This document shows, piece after piece, positions 1-7,151 of a stretch of 33,552 bases of DNA (the stretch's first letter is position 1; each line of letters begins with the position of its first letter). A model generated the notes under the pieces. The model was not told the origin of the DNA. It did not search any database and saw only the letters and a program-made list of their open reading frames with translations. This DNA comes from an uncultured Veillonellaceae bacterium (GTDB lineage: Bacteria; Bacillota; Negativicutes; Veillonellales; Dialisteraceae), in NCBI GenBank assembly GCA_949286115.1, contig CASEBK010000005.1, forward strand, positions 1 to 33,552. Reading direction: 5' to 3'. The translations under genes were made by a program, and so were the position numbers.

Positions 1-400
1 GCTCGCGCCCCTGCCCGCCTGGCCGGGGCTGCCGCTCCTCATCGTGAAGCCCCCCGCCGCCGTCTCCACCGCGGAAGCCTATCGCGCCGTCGACCGGCGC
101 GGACTCTGGGGGCCGAACACCTCGGACGACGCCGAGCGGGCCGTCCGCAGGAGAGACGCCGCGCTCCTCGCCGCGTCCCTGGCGAACACCTTCGAAGCGG
201 CCCTCTTCCCGGACGCCCCCGCCCTCGCCGAAGTCTCCGATGCCCTCTCCGCCTGTGGCCCCGCCCTCATGAGCGGCAGCGGCTCTGCGTTCTTTCTCCT
301 CATCGGGGGCGAAGCACGGGAACAGCTCATCGAGCGTCTCGCCGCCGCCCATCCCGACTGGCAGCTCTTCAAAGTCGAGACCGCAGGAGAAACCCTTTGA
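1..400 (+). CDS. ispE: 4-diphosphocytidyl-2-C-methyl-D-erythritol kinase (IspE), C-terminal part
   Basis: This is the 3' end of ispE, cut by the window edge; the reading frame is open from base 2. IspE is the GHMP-family kinase that phosphorylates CDP-methylerythritol in the MEP isoprenoid pathway in the cytoplasm. The visible part has the family's C-terminal landmarks: KPPAAVSTAEAY just after the edge, the NTFEAALF segment, and the glycine-rich MSGSGSAFF loop (bases 271-297), which is GHMP motif 3 and helps bind ATP. It stops at 398-400. No start or promoter can be seen. The gene is followed by a weak hairpin with a T run and then a long repeat-rich gap, so it is probably the last gene of its transcript. 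Confidence 0.9.
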   Translation, partial: LAPLPAWPGLPLLIVKPPAAVSTAEAYRAVDRRGLWGPNTSDDAERAVRRRDAALLAASLANTFEAALFPDAPALAEVSDALSACGPALMSGSGSAFFLLIGGEAREQLIERLAAAHPDWQLFKVETAGETL

Positions 401-434
401 AGCGGCAGCTCATCCATAAACAGCCAACGAAAAA

Positions 435-458
435 GACAGCCTTGCGCTGCCTTTTTTT
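435..458 (+). terminator. Weak terminator after ispE
   Basis: A short stem (CAGC 437-440 with GCTG 446-449) is followed by a run of seven T at 452-458. The stem is short, so the call rests mostly on the T run and on its place 35 bases after the ispE stop. Confidence 0.5.
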
Positions 459-673
459 GTGCCCGAAAGCCCGATACGCAAAGTCCCCTGCGGCATTTGC
501 TGCACGATGTGATAAAGACGGCACTGAAAACTTCGACCAGATTCGCGTCGCGATGAGGCCCGCATGCGAATGATGACCAGAGCAGGCTCCGCGCGGCTGG
601 GGGGCCGCTCTGCCTGCCGCAGTTGTCGTGCTTCGTGATAAAGGTTCATGATGAAAGCTTCGATTTCGTTAAA

Positions 674-789
674 ATCGTGATGTGGGTCCGCACCCCCATG
701 AGACCATACGTGAGCAAAGGGGATGTGCATTCAAAGAATGCACGACCCAGGCCCAGCACTGGTGCAGCTCCCCGCCCGTTTGAACGGAG
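674..789 (+). repeat. Direct repeat core, copy 1
   Basis: This 116-base segment is repeated at 1198-1313 with three mismatches. It begins ATCGTGATGTGGGTCCGCAC and ends CCGTTTGAACGGAG, which itself contains the small palindrome CCGTTTGAACGG. Confidence 0.95.
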
Positions 790-806
790 CCCGGTGCCCG
801 AAGGGA

Positions 807-896
807 GAAAAATTGGCCGGTGGCGTCAGCCGGAGCGCCTGTTTGAGCGACCGAAGGGAGCGAGTTGCGCGTAGGGTAGTGACCGGCCAATTTTTC
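807..896. repeat. Long-range perfect inverted repeat in element copy 1
   Basis: GAAAAATTGGCCGGT at 807-821 is perfectly complementary to 882-896. The 60-base interior is GC-rich and contains the near-palindromic GAGCGACCGAAGGGAGCGAG. In copy 2 the matching place has a different sequence but again complementary ends (AAGATTT 1329-1335 with AAATCTT 1416-1422). Confidence 0.85.
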
Positions 897-932
897 AGGG
901 CGGAGTGATCGGGCGGCGCCCTTCCTTCTTTG

Positions 933-970
933 CTTCGTTTCTTCCTTCGGCGGCGAAGAAAGAAATGAAG
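933..970. repeat. Strong hairpin in element copy 1
   Basis: A 17-base stem (933-949 with 954-970, one wobble and one mismatch) closes a GCGG loop. The equivalent hairpin in copy 2 keeps the pairing with changed bases. Confidence 0.85.
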
Positions 971-1197
971 TGACCATGGGGTTCGTATGCCCTTGACGGG
1001 AACAGTCGTACATGAGAGAAACGCGTCCTTCGAGATGGAGACCCGAACTGACAGCTTCGATGCCATTCGTGTCGTGATGAAGTTTGCTTACGAATGAACT
1101 ACAAAGCAGGCTCCGCGTAGCTGGGAAACCGCTTCGCCTGCCGCGTTTGTTGTACTTCGAGATGAAGGTCCACTTCAAATGCTTCAACAACATTCGC

Positions 1198-1313
1198 ATC
1201 GTGATGTGGGTCCGCACCCCCATGAGACCATACGTGAGCAAAGGGGATGTGCATTCAAAGAATGCACGACCCAAGCCAAGCATTGGTGCAGCTCCCCGCC
1301 CGTTTGAACGGAG
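1198..1313 (+). repeat. Direct repeat core, copy 2
   Basis: Second copy of the 116-base core, offset by 524 bases from copy 1, with three substitutions clustered near 1273-1283. Confidence 0.95.
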
Positions 1314-1458
1314 ACCGACCCGCAGGGGAAGATTTGACGGCCCGGAGCGCCCGGACGGAATGACTGTCTGAGCGAGCGCAGCGAGCGAGTTTCGTTTTCG
1401 TAGGCAGCGGCTCCAAAATCTTAGGCCGGAGTGACCGCGGCGGCGGTTTTTCTTCCTT

Positions 1459-1498
1459 GCTTCGTTCCTTCCTTTTCCGGAAAAAGAAGGAATGAAGC
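1459..1498. repeat. Strong hairpin in element copy 2
   Basis: A 20-base near-perfect stem, starting GCTTCGTTCC and ending GGAATGAAGC, is centred on CCGG. It lies at the same place in the element as the 933-970 hairpin. At one aligned stem position a T-A pair has become C-G. Confidence 0.85.
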
Positions 1499-1741
1499 GA
1501 CCATGGAGCTCATGCTCCTAAAATGAGAACAGTCGTACATGAGAGACACGAAAACTTCACGATGTGGGTCCGCATCTCCATGAGAAGGATCGTCCTCTTC
1601 GAAAGTGAAGTCCGCACCGACAGCTTCGACGCCATTCGCGCCGCGATGGGGGCCCGCGTCCCCATGAAGAGAAAGTTCCTTTCCCTAAATACGCTTCGCA
1701 GGAAGAAGCACGCGCCGCGCCAAGAAACCTTCCCTGCACGC

Positions 1742-1763
1742 AAAAAGCCCGCACAAAGCGGGC
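1742..1763 (-). terminator. Terminator of the Mn exporter gene
   Basis: On the minus strand GCCCGC, a five-base loop and GCGGGC (1763-1747) are followed by five T (1746-1742), just after the exporter stop codon. This is a textbook intrinsic terminator. Confidence 0.9.
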
Positions 1764-1779
1764 TTCCGGCAGCGGACGG

Positions 1780-2340
1780 TCAGAGGAGCGTTTCGTAGAG
1801 CCCCCAGAGACCGCAGAGGATGAAGATGATGGCAGCGACCCATTTCACGGTGCGCTCGGGAATGCGCTTGCCGAGGACGGTGCCGACGATGATGCCGAAG
1901 CCGTCGGCGATGATCATGCCAAGGAGGGTGCCGCACCATACGGGGAGGATGGTGTGAAACTGCGCGGCCAGCGTAATGGTGGCGAGCTGGGTCTTGTCGC
2001 CCATTTCCGCCAGGAAGAAGGCCACCGCCACGGTCCAGAAGGGGCTCTTATAGCGCTCTTTCTGGTCGTCGTCGGTGATCTTGTCGCCGCGGATGGTCCA
2101 CAGGCCGAAAATGATGAAGGCGATGGAGGCGGCGATGTGTATCCAGTCCATGGGGATGTAGTTCGTGAGCCATTCGCCGACGATGACCGCGAGCAGGTGG
2201 TTCACGGCGGTGGCGGCGATGACGGCGGCCATGACGGTCTTCCACGGGAATTTCGTGGCGAAGGCGATAGCCAGGAGCTGGGTCTTGTCCCCCATCTCGG
2301 CCAGGACGACGAAAAGCAGGGCGGTGATGAATGCTGTCAT
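1780..2340 (-). CDS. TMEM165/GDT1 (UPF0016, MneA-type) Mn2+ exporter
   Basis: A 186-residue inner-membrane protein of the GDT1/UPF0016 family, whose bacterial members mostly export Mn2+ and in some cases transport Ca2+. Both halves carry the family signature EMGDKTQ (residues 15-21 and 112-118) inside transmembrane helices, so the two-repeat, six-helix layout is complete. A hydrophilic loop rich in D, K and E (about 84-98) separates the halves. The ATG at 2340 follows AAGGAGG with good spacing. The gene stands alone behind a yybP-ykoY riboswitch, terminator and promoter, which strongly supports Mn2+ as the substrate: expression should rise when cellular Mn2+ is high. Length and motifs are normal for the family. 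The function is firm at family level; the exact ion is an inference from the riboswitch. Confidence 0.93.
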   Translation of the reverse strand: MTAFITALLFVVLAEMGDKTQLLAIAFATKFPWKTVMAAVIAATAVNHLLAVIVGEWLTNYIPMDWIHIAASIAFIIFGLWTIRGDKITDDDQKERYKSPFWTVAVAFFLAEMGDKTQLATITLAAQFHTILPVWCGTLLGMIIADGFGIIVGTVLGKRIPERTVKWVAAIIFILCGLWGLYETLL

Positions 2341-2376
2341 AGGAATGACCTCCTTGAAAAGGAATACGCCGGCAAT

Positions 2377-2421
2377 AAAAAAAGAGACTTCCGGCGTCAG
2401 AAAAAGACGCCTGAAAGTCTC
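2377..2421 (-). terminator. Riboswitch-controlled terminator
   Basis: On the minus strand a 15- to 16-base stem (2421-2384) contains GGCGTC and GACGCC and is followed by seven T (2383-2377). Its 5' arm includes the bases that form the closing (P1) strand of the upstream aptamer. Ligand-bound aptamer should therefore prevent this hairpin and switch the gene on. Confidence 0.88.
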
Positions 2422-2491
2422 ACCTGGTTAAAACAGCCAAACCGTGAAGGTTAGTATGTTGACTTGTTTCGAGGGCTACTCCCTTTCAGGG
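2411..2491 (-). ncRNA. yybP-ykoY (Mn2+) riboswitch aptamer
   Basis: The minus strand carries CTGAAAGGGAGTAGC (2489-2475), matching the conserved 5' GGGGAGUAGC core of the yybP-ykoY class. GTCAACATACT follows, and then a 3' strand GAGACTTTCAG (2421-2411) that pairs with the 5' CTGAAAG to form P1. The class senses Mn2+ and commonly sits upstream of UPF0016/GDT1 genes, exactly as here. The aptamer overlaps the 5' arm of the terminator, giving a transcriptional ON switch. The aptamer loops were matched by eye rather than with a covariance model. Confidence 0.85.
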
Positions 2492-2518
2492 CGCAGCGGT
2501 CATCGCTGCAATGAAGGC

Positions 2519-2547
2519 ATTCTATCACAGCGGGCGCGCTTTGCCAA
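2519..2547 (-). promoter_or_regulatory. Promoter of the Mn riboswitch and exporter
   Basis: On the minus strand TTGGCA (2547-2542) and TAGAAT (2524-2519) are separated by 17 bases, with a TG extending the -10. Transcription would start near 2512, a little upstream of the aptamer. Confidence 0.8.
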
Positions 2548-2602
2548 TAAGAAACGGATTAGAGTTTAATTATCTTCTCATATTTGAGAGCCGTTATCAG
2601 GA

Positions 2603-2631
2603 TTGACGGGCAGAGGGATTTCTCATAGGAT
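2603..2631 (+). promoter_or_regulatory. Promoter of the dipeptidase gene
   Basis: TTGACG (2603-2608), a 17-base spacer and TAGGAT (2626-2631) predict a start near 2638, only a few bases before the ribosome binding site. The leader would be very short. Confidence 0.65.
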
Positions 2632-2655
2632 AGAGGAAAAGAAAGGAGAGAGACC

Positions 2656-3645
2656 ATGAGATATATCGACCTGCACTGTGACACCATTTACGAGCTCACG
2701 GACCACCCGGAGAAGGGGGACCTCGGGCGGAGCTCGCTCCAGATCGACCTGGAAAAGCTGGCCGCCGGGGGCGCGCTCATTCAGGACTTCGCCCTCTTCG
2801 TGGATATGGGAAAGGACGGCGACCCCTGGGCGCGGTATGAGGCGCTCCTCGGCACGTACCACCGGGAAATGAAGAAATATGGGGACTGGTTCCGCCCGAT
2901 CCTTTCGGCGGCGGACGCGGCGGCGTGCGAAGCGGACGGCAAGCTCGGAGCGATGCTCTCCATCGAAGAGGGGGGCGTCCTCGGCGGCTCGCTGGAACGG
3001 CTGAACCGGGTCCATGAAGACGGCGTGCGGCTCATCACGCTCACGTGGAACTATCCGAACGAGCTCGGCTGGCCGAACGGCACGGAAGGCGAGGACAAAG
3101 GGCTCACGGAGGCGGGCCGGGCCGTGGTGGAAGAGCTGGGGCGGCTCCATATGATCGTGGACACGAGCCATCTGAACGACAGAGGCACGCGGGAGATCCT
3201 CCGGGAGGCGAAGCGGCCGCCGGTGGCGTCGCATTCCGATGCGCGGGCGGTGACGGCCCACCAGAGAAATCTGCCGGACGATCTGCTCCGTCTCTTCGGC
3301 GAGCGGGGCGGCCTCGTGGGGCTCAATTTCTCCAATCATTTCCTGGGGAGCCCGGCGGTGACGTCCTTCCTCGGTCGGGAGGACATCGACTTCTCCGCAG
3401 GCCCGGTGATCGTCTCGCGCATCGCGGACATGGTGCGCCACGGCCTTCACATCATGGACGTGGCCGGAGAGGATACGCTCGCCATCGGCACAGACTTCGA
3501 CGGTATCCAGCCCGCGGTGGAGGTGAAGGACGCTTCGGAGATGCCCCGGCTGGCAGAGGCCTTCCTCGCGGCGGGCCTGACGGAAGCGCAGGTGGAGAAG
3601 ATCTTCTGGAAGAACGCCATGCGCTATCTGAAAGAAATGCTGTGA
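2656..3645 (+). CDS. Membrane dipeptidase-type metallopeptidase (peptidase family M19)
   Basis: A 329-residue protein of the renal-dipeptidase/M19 family, dinuclear zinc enzymes of the TIM-barrel amidohydrolase type that cleave dipeptides. The metal-site residues are all in place: His7 and Asp9 in YIDLHCDT, bridging Glu104 in LSIEEGG, His172 in VDTSHLND, His193 in SHSDARAV and Asp280 in IGTDFDGI. No signal peptide is visible, so it is probably cytoplasmic and may serve peptide or amino-acid salvage. The ATG at 2656 follows AAAGGAGAG at good spacing. The gene stands alone between divergent and convergent neighbours and ends at a bidirectional terminator. Length fits the short bacterial M19 branch. 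The natural substrate cannot be told from sequence. Confidence 0.92.
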   Translation: MRYIDLHCDTIYELTDHPEKGDLGRSSLQIDLEKLAAGGALIQDFALFVDMGKDGDPWARYEALLGTYHREMKKYGDWFRPILSAADAAACEADGKLGAMLSIEEGGVLGGSLERLNRVHEDGVRLITLTWNYPNELGWPNGTEGEDKGLTEAGRAVVEELGRLHMIVDTSHLNDRGTREILREAKRPPVASHSDARAVTAHQRNLPDDLLRLFGERGGLVGLNFSNHFLGSPAVTSFLGREDIDFSAGPVIVSRIADMVRHGLHIMDVAGEDTLAIGTDFDGIQPAVEVKDASEMPRLAEAFLAAGLTEAQVEKIFWKNAMRYLKEML

Positions 3646-3660
3646 GAAGCATAAGAAAAG

Positions 3661-3693
3661 CGCCGCGTCCCGCAAAAGGGGCACGGCGTTTTC
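3661..3693. terminator. Bidirectional terminator between convergent genes
   Basis: CGCCG plus a GC-rich extension pairs with CGGCG (3661-3688). T runs follow on both strands, so it can end both the dipeptidase and the flavin-reductase-like transcripts. Confidence 0.75.
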
Positions 3694-3699
3694 GTGTGC

Positions 3700-4206
3700 T
3701 CATTTTCTGAGGATTTTCAAAATTTCTCCCACGTACATCGTGTGGGGATCGCCTTCATAGCGGCCGGTGTAGAAATCGCGGGCGATGTCCGGCGCGAGCA
3801 TCGCAGTCTCTATGGGGCAGGCGCAGACTTTGCGGCAGAGCACGGCGAGCGACGCTTCCGCCGGGAAGGGCACGCCCGCCTCACGGACCGGCGTGAGACC
3901 GGCGGCGGTCCATTTGTCCCCGTCCCGCCCGGAGTGAGAGCCGCAGTACCGCACGGCGTCCCGATACGCTTCGGGGAGCACCGCCAGAGAGAAGGTCTCC
4001 GACGCGTCCATCAGATGTTTCGTCCAGCGGCTCTCCCGGAGGAACACCGCAGCGCAGTCCCGCCCCCAGAGGGAGAGGAAGCCGCCGTACGTGCCGAGAA
4101 GGGGATTCGCCGCCGCGCCTTCTCCCGCCGTCACGAGAAACCAATTGCCTTTGCGCCGGGGAAATGCGTTCCAGTCCATCTCCGCCGCTGTGATCTCTTT
4201 CCACAT
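3700..4206 (-). CDS. Flavin reductase-like FMN-binding split-barrel protein
   Basis: A 168-residue protein of the flavin reductase/flavoredoxin family, which binds FMN in a split beta-barrel and passes electrons to partner proteins or reduces flavin. Recognisable family segments are the N-terminal GNWFLVTAGE and NPLLGTYGGF strands, the FMN-contact stretch FLRESRWTKHLMD, and CGSHSGRDGDKWTAAGL. I chose the ATG at 4206, because AAGGAG lies 8 bases before it. The in-frame ATG at 4212 is only 2 bases from that site. A TATAAT lies at 4239-4234 on this strand, but no clear -35 is seen. The gene is a single unit convergent with the dipeptidase gene. The electron partner is not evident from the neighbourhood. 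Confidence 0.85.
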   Translation of the reverse strand: MWKEITAAEMDWNAFPRRKGNWFLVTAGEGAAANPLLGTYGGFLSLWGRDCAAVFLRESRWTKHLMDASETFSLAVLPEAYRDAVRYCGSHSGRDGDKWTAAGLTPVREAGVPFPAEASLAVLCRKVCACPIETAMLAPDIARDFYTGRYEGDPHTMYVGEILKILRK

Positions 4207-4212
4207 GATCAT

Positions 4213-4613
4213 TTCTCCTTTTCTTTTTTTCCCATTATACGGGATGGGTGTGAAAAATGCGCCGCGCCGCGAGAAGAGGTAGGAAAGGCGCCTCGCATCA
4301 GGGAACCGTCATCTTTTGAGCGGGCGCGGACGAATAGATATGTAGGGTGCGATGTTTTTCTGGAGAATCGGCGTCATTTTATTTCGGCTTCCCGCAAATC
4401 ATGATATAATAAAAACAGAAAAGGATAGATGAATGCCTTTCCGGCATAGGCTCATCCGGTTGAACAGATTTAGAGTTTTCGATAAGTGTACCATTTATTT
4501 TTCGAAGAAACACTCGTATAATGGGTTTCGTAAGCATAAAGCTGTGCTTAAGAAAGAAGCTTCCCTGATGTGGGGGAGGCGGATTCATTTTATAAACCTA
4601 TGGAGGTGTCAAA
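4213..4613. other. Long leader region before the alcohol dehydrogenase
   Basis: There is no convincing gene in this 400-base stretch. It holds the flavin-reductase promoter area (TATAAT 4239-4234, minus), an extended -10 for the next gene (TGATATAAT 4402-4410), and small stems downstream of it. These are GATGA 4428-4432 with TCATC 4452-4456 enclosing TGCC/GGCA, and AAGCA/TGCTT near 4532-4549. If transcription starts after 4410 the dehydrogenase has a leader of about 200 bases. I do not recognise a riboswitch class in it. Confidence 0.5.
4402..4410 (+). promoter_or_regulatory. Extended -10 promoter candidate for the alcohol dehydrogenase
   Basis: TGATATAAT is a perfect extended -10, but no good -35 is visible. 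A second TATAAT lies closer to the gene at 4517-4522 and could be an alternative start. Confidence 0.55.
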
Positions 4614-5789
4614 ATGAACAGTTTCCGTTTCACTTTGCCGAGAGATCTCTATGCGGGCCCCGGAGCGATCGCTGAACTGAAAGTGCTGAAGGGCCACAAG
4701 AGAGCCATCATCTGCACCGGCGGCGGTTCCATGCGCCGCGGCGGCTTCCTGCAGCAGGTGGAAAAGGTCTGCCAGGAAGCGGGCCTCGAGACGAAGATCT
4801 TCGAGGGCATCCAGCCGGACCCGTCCATCGAGTCTGTCTATGAAGGCGCGAAGATGATGCGCGAATTTGAACCAGATGTGATCATCGCCATCGGCGGCGG
4901 GTCCCCCATCGACGCGGCGAAGGCCATGTGGGTCTTCTATGAACATCCGGAGCTCACTTTCGACGACATCAAAGATCCCTTCTCCATTCCTCCGCTCCGT
5001 CAGAAAGCCATCTTCGTGGCGATCCCCTCCACGAGCGGCACCGCGTCCGAAGTGACGGCGTTCTCCGTCATCACCGACTACTCCACGGGCATCAAGTATC
5101 CGCTGGCGGACTTCAACCTCACCCCGGATATCGCCGTGCTCGATACGAACGTGCCGGAGACGATGCCCTACAAGCTGGCGGCGCACACCGGCATGGATGC
5201 GCTCACCCATGCGACGGAAGCGTATGTGTCCAAGTTCGCGAACGGCTTTACGGATCCTCTCGCCAAGCAGGCCGTGTCGGACATCTTCGACTGCCTCGCT
5301 GAATCCTGCGAAGGCGACAAGGAAGCACGGGCGAAGATGCACATCGCTCAGTGCCTGGCGGGCATGGCGTTCTCCAACGCGCTCTTGGGCATCACGCACA
5401 GCCTGGCGCACAAGATCGGCGCGATCTTCCACATCCCCCACGGCTGCTGCAACGCGATCCTTCTGCCCTATGTCATCCAGTTCAACAAGAAAGTGTGCCT
5501 TGCCCGCTATGCGGATCTGGCGCGCGCGGCGGGCATGCCCGGCCGGACGGATGCGCAGCTGGTCATCAGCTATGAAAAGGCCATCCAGGCGATGAATAAA
5601 GAGCTGGGCATCGCCAACTCCTTCCAGGAACACGGCGTGACCGAAGAGATGTATCTCGCGCACAAAGATGCCATCGCGCACAACGCGGTGCTCGACGCCT
5701 GCACGCCGGAGAATCCGCGCGAAGTAGACGACGCTCTCATGGGCAGGATCCTCGAATGCGCGTACTACGGCAAGAAGGTCAACTTCTGA
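4614..5789 (+). CDS. Iron-containing alcohol dehydrogenase
   Basis: A 391-residue group III (iron-activated) alcohol dehydrogenase, which interconverts alcohols and aldehydes with NAD(P)H and commonly serves fermentative redox balance. The nucleotide-binding motif GGGSPIDAAKAMW and the STSGTASEVT segment are present. The four metal ligands fit the family: Asp195 and His199 in GMDALTHATEAY, and His262 and His276 in THSLAHKIGAIFHIPHG. The ATG at 4614 follows TATGGAGGTG. It is a single-gene unit with a strong terminator at 5810-5844. It resembles the propanol/butanol dehydrogenase branch, but the substrate cannot be fixed from sequence. No Rex-type operator was recognised upstream. Confidence 0.93.
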   Translation: MNSFRFTLPRDLYAGPGAIAELKVLKGHKRAIICTGGGSMRRGGFLQQVEKVCQEAGLETKIFEGIQPDPSIESVYEGAKMMREFEPDVIIAIGGGSPIDAAKAMWVFYEHPELTFDDIKDPFSIPPLRQKAIFVAIPSTSGTASEVTAFSVITDYSTGIKYPLADFNLTPDIAVLDTNVPETMPYKLAAHTGMDALTHATEAYVSKFANGFTDPLAKQAVSDIFDCLAESCEGDKEARAKMHIAQCLAGMAFSNALLGITHSLAHKIGAIFHIPHGCCNAILLPYVIQFNKKVCLARYADLARAAGMPGRTDAQLVISYEKAIQAMNKELGIANSFQEHGVTEEMYLAHKDAIAHNAVLDACTPENPREVDDALMGRILECAYYGKKVNF

Positions 5790-5809
5790 TCGCTTCATAA
5801 AAATAAAAG

Positions 5810-5844
5810 ACGCACGCTCCCTTTGCGGGACGTGCGTTTTTTTT
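5810..5844 (+). terminator. Terminator of the alcohol dehydrogenase
   Basis: ACGCACG (5810-5816) pairs with CGTGCGT (5831-5837), followed by eight T. Confidence 0.9.
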
Positions 5845-5877
5845 ATGAAAAAATTTTTCCGCCGCTCATGGGACGGA

Positions 5878-5908
5878 TTGACAAGTCACATTTCTTTTAT
5901 GCTATACT
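5878..5908 (+). promoter_or_regulatory. Promoter of the ADP-ribosylglycohydrolase-like gene
   Basis: Consensus TTGACA (5878-5883) and an extended -10, TGCTATACT (5900-5908), are spaced 19 bases apart (5884-5902). This leaves a GC-rich leader of about 120 bases before the start at 6037. Confidence 0.75.
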
Positions 5909-6036
5909 ATACATGGATATATAGCAAAAATTTTATAAAAGAGAGGGCAGCCCCGGCGCCTTCTCTTCGTGCGGGAAGGGTCCCGCGCCGTACGGCCGCC
6001 GCAGGCAGACCGCGCATTTGCAGGGAGGGGAAATCT

Positions 6037-7101
6037 ATGGCAGAGATGAGTCAATTTCGCGGTATGTTTCTGGCGGAAGCCTGCGGGGATGCGCTGGGGT
6101 ATCCTCTGGACAAGCTCTCGGTGAAGAAGATCCTGCGGGTATATGGGCCGTTTGGTCTGCGCACCCTCGTGCGGACGAAGAAGCACCAGTTCCAGGCACA
6201 GGTGTCGGCGAATACGCAGATGACGCTCGCCACGGCGGACGGCATTTTCTGGGCGGACGCGAAGCGCCTCGAATGCGCCGAAGGGGTGTACCGCGGGTAC
6301 ATGCGCTGGTTCTACAGCCAGACCGGCGAGGAGCCGCGCCGGGGGCAGCGCACGTGGATGCGCCGGCAGCCTCACGAGCGGGACTTCTGCCTCGTGCGGG
6401 AGAAATTCATGCACGCTCGGCGGAGCGTGGGCGGCACGAGCCTAGCGGCGCTCGAGAGCATCGAGCGGGGCTCGCTCAAGAACCGGGTGAACGAAGCGCC
6501 GAACAGCGAGCCTCTGCCCCGGTCGGCGCCGCTGGGCCTCCTCTATGCGGGACGGCCGAAGGAAGCCTTTTACGAAGGCGTGCGGTGCGCCGTGCTCACC
6601 CATTCGCACCCCACGGCCTATCTCTCCGCGGCGTCTCTCGCAGCGCTCATCGCGGGGCTGGCAGGAGGGCTCTCGCTTCCGAAGGCGCTCGCCGAAGTGG
6701 TGCGTCTCCTGTCGAACACGGACCACACGGAGCCCATCATGGCGTCCCTCGAGGCGGCGATCCAGCAGGCGAACGACCATCCCGCCGGCAAGAGCGCCGC
6801 GTGGAGCCACATCGACAGCCTGCGCTCCTTCGGCACGGGCGAGGCGGGCAATGAAGCGCTGGCCATCGCGGTGTACTGCGTCATGGCCTGCGACGATCCC
6901 TTCGAGGCGATCATCACCGCGGCGAATCACGACGGCTGGAGCAGCGTCACCGCCGCGCTCGTCGGGGCCATCGAGGGCGTGCGCTTCGGCTCGGACTTCC
7001 TCCCCGCTTCGTGGCTCGATACGCTGGAGCAGGGCGGCATCATCGGGAAGGTGGGCGAGAAGGTGTACGAGACCTTCGCCAAGGCCCATCCGGGCGAATA
7101 A
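6037..7101 (+). CDS. ADP-ribosylglycohydrolase-fold protein, probably catalytically dead
   Basis: A 354-residue protein with the DraG/ADP-ribosylglycohydrolase fold, a family that normally removes ADP-ribose from proteins or small molecules using two Mg2+/Mn2+ ions. Family layout is clear: FRGMFLAEACGDALGYPLD at the N-terminus, TQMTLATADGIF, HPTAYLSAASLAALIAGL, and EALAIAVYCVMACDDPFEAI. The metal ligands are missing. The usual T-D-D-T before QMTL is S-A58-N59-T60 here. The usual G-D-S/T-D motif near the C-terminus is G-W301-S302-S303. I chose the ATG at 6037, after GGGAGGGG; an in-frame extension back to 5845 covers the promoter and is rejected. It is a single gene with its own promoter and terminator. 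It may be a binding or regulatory protein rather than an enzyme (inference). Confidence 0.88.
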   Translation: MAEMSQFRGMFLAEACGDALGYPLDKLSVKKILRVYGPFGLRTLVRTKKHQFQAQVSANTQMTLATADGIFWADAKRLECAEGVYRGYMRWFYSQTGEEPRRGQRTWMRRQPHERDFCLVREKFMHARRSVGGTSLAALESIERGSLKNRVNEAPNSEPLPRSAPLGLLYAGRPKEAFYEGVRCAVLTHSHPTAYLSAASLAALIAGLAGGLSLPKALAEVVRLLSNTDHTEPIMASLEAAIQQANDHPAGKSAAWSHIDSLRSFGTGEAGNEALAIAVYCVMACDDPFEAIITAANHDGWSSVTAALVGAIEGVRFGSDFLPASWLDTLEQGGIIGKVGEKVYETFAKAHPGE

Positions 7102-7121
7102 AAACATGAGAAATGACACAG

Positions 7122-7151
7122 GCAGCGGCCGAAAGGAAGCCGCTGCTTTTT
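7122..7151 (+). terminator. Terminator of the ADP-ribosylglycohydrolase-like gene
   Basis: GCAGCGGC (7122-7129) pairs perfectly with GCCGCTGC (7139-7146) and is followed by five T. Confidence 0.92.

Larger units (their letters stand above)
480..1740. repeat. Gene-poor block of tandem and degenerate repeats
   Basis: I find no credible gene in this stretch. It holds two copies of an intergenic element about 524 bases apart. The core 674-789 matches 1198-1313 at 113 of 116 bases, and weaker similarity runs back to about 511 and 1034. Each core is followed by a variable segment with a long-range inverted repeat and then a strong hairpin (933-970; 1459-1498). Next comes a shared CCATGG-containing boundary and the shared block GAACAGTCGTACATGAGAG (near 999 and 1528). 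A partial third copy ends near 1680. Reading frames exist across the repeats but lack consistent ribosome binding sites and recognisable domains. Confidence 0.85.

Noticed and set aside
669..1283. A 204-codon minus-strand open frame across the repeat block
   Set aside because: It runs through both copies of the repeat and both hairpins, has no credible ribosome binding site and no recognisable domain. It is best explained by low stop-codon density in GC-rich repeats.
4590..5798. Long minus-strand open frame opposite the alcohol dehydrogenase
   Set aside because: A mirror frame of a GC-rich coding gene. The product is low-complexity, rich in Arg, Gly, Ala and His, with no motif.
5845..6036. 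N-terminal extension of the ADP-ribosylglycohydrolase-like gene
   Set aside because: The extension would translate the promoter and untranslated leader. The ATG at 6037 has a strong ribosome binding site and matches the family's N-terminus.
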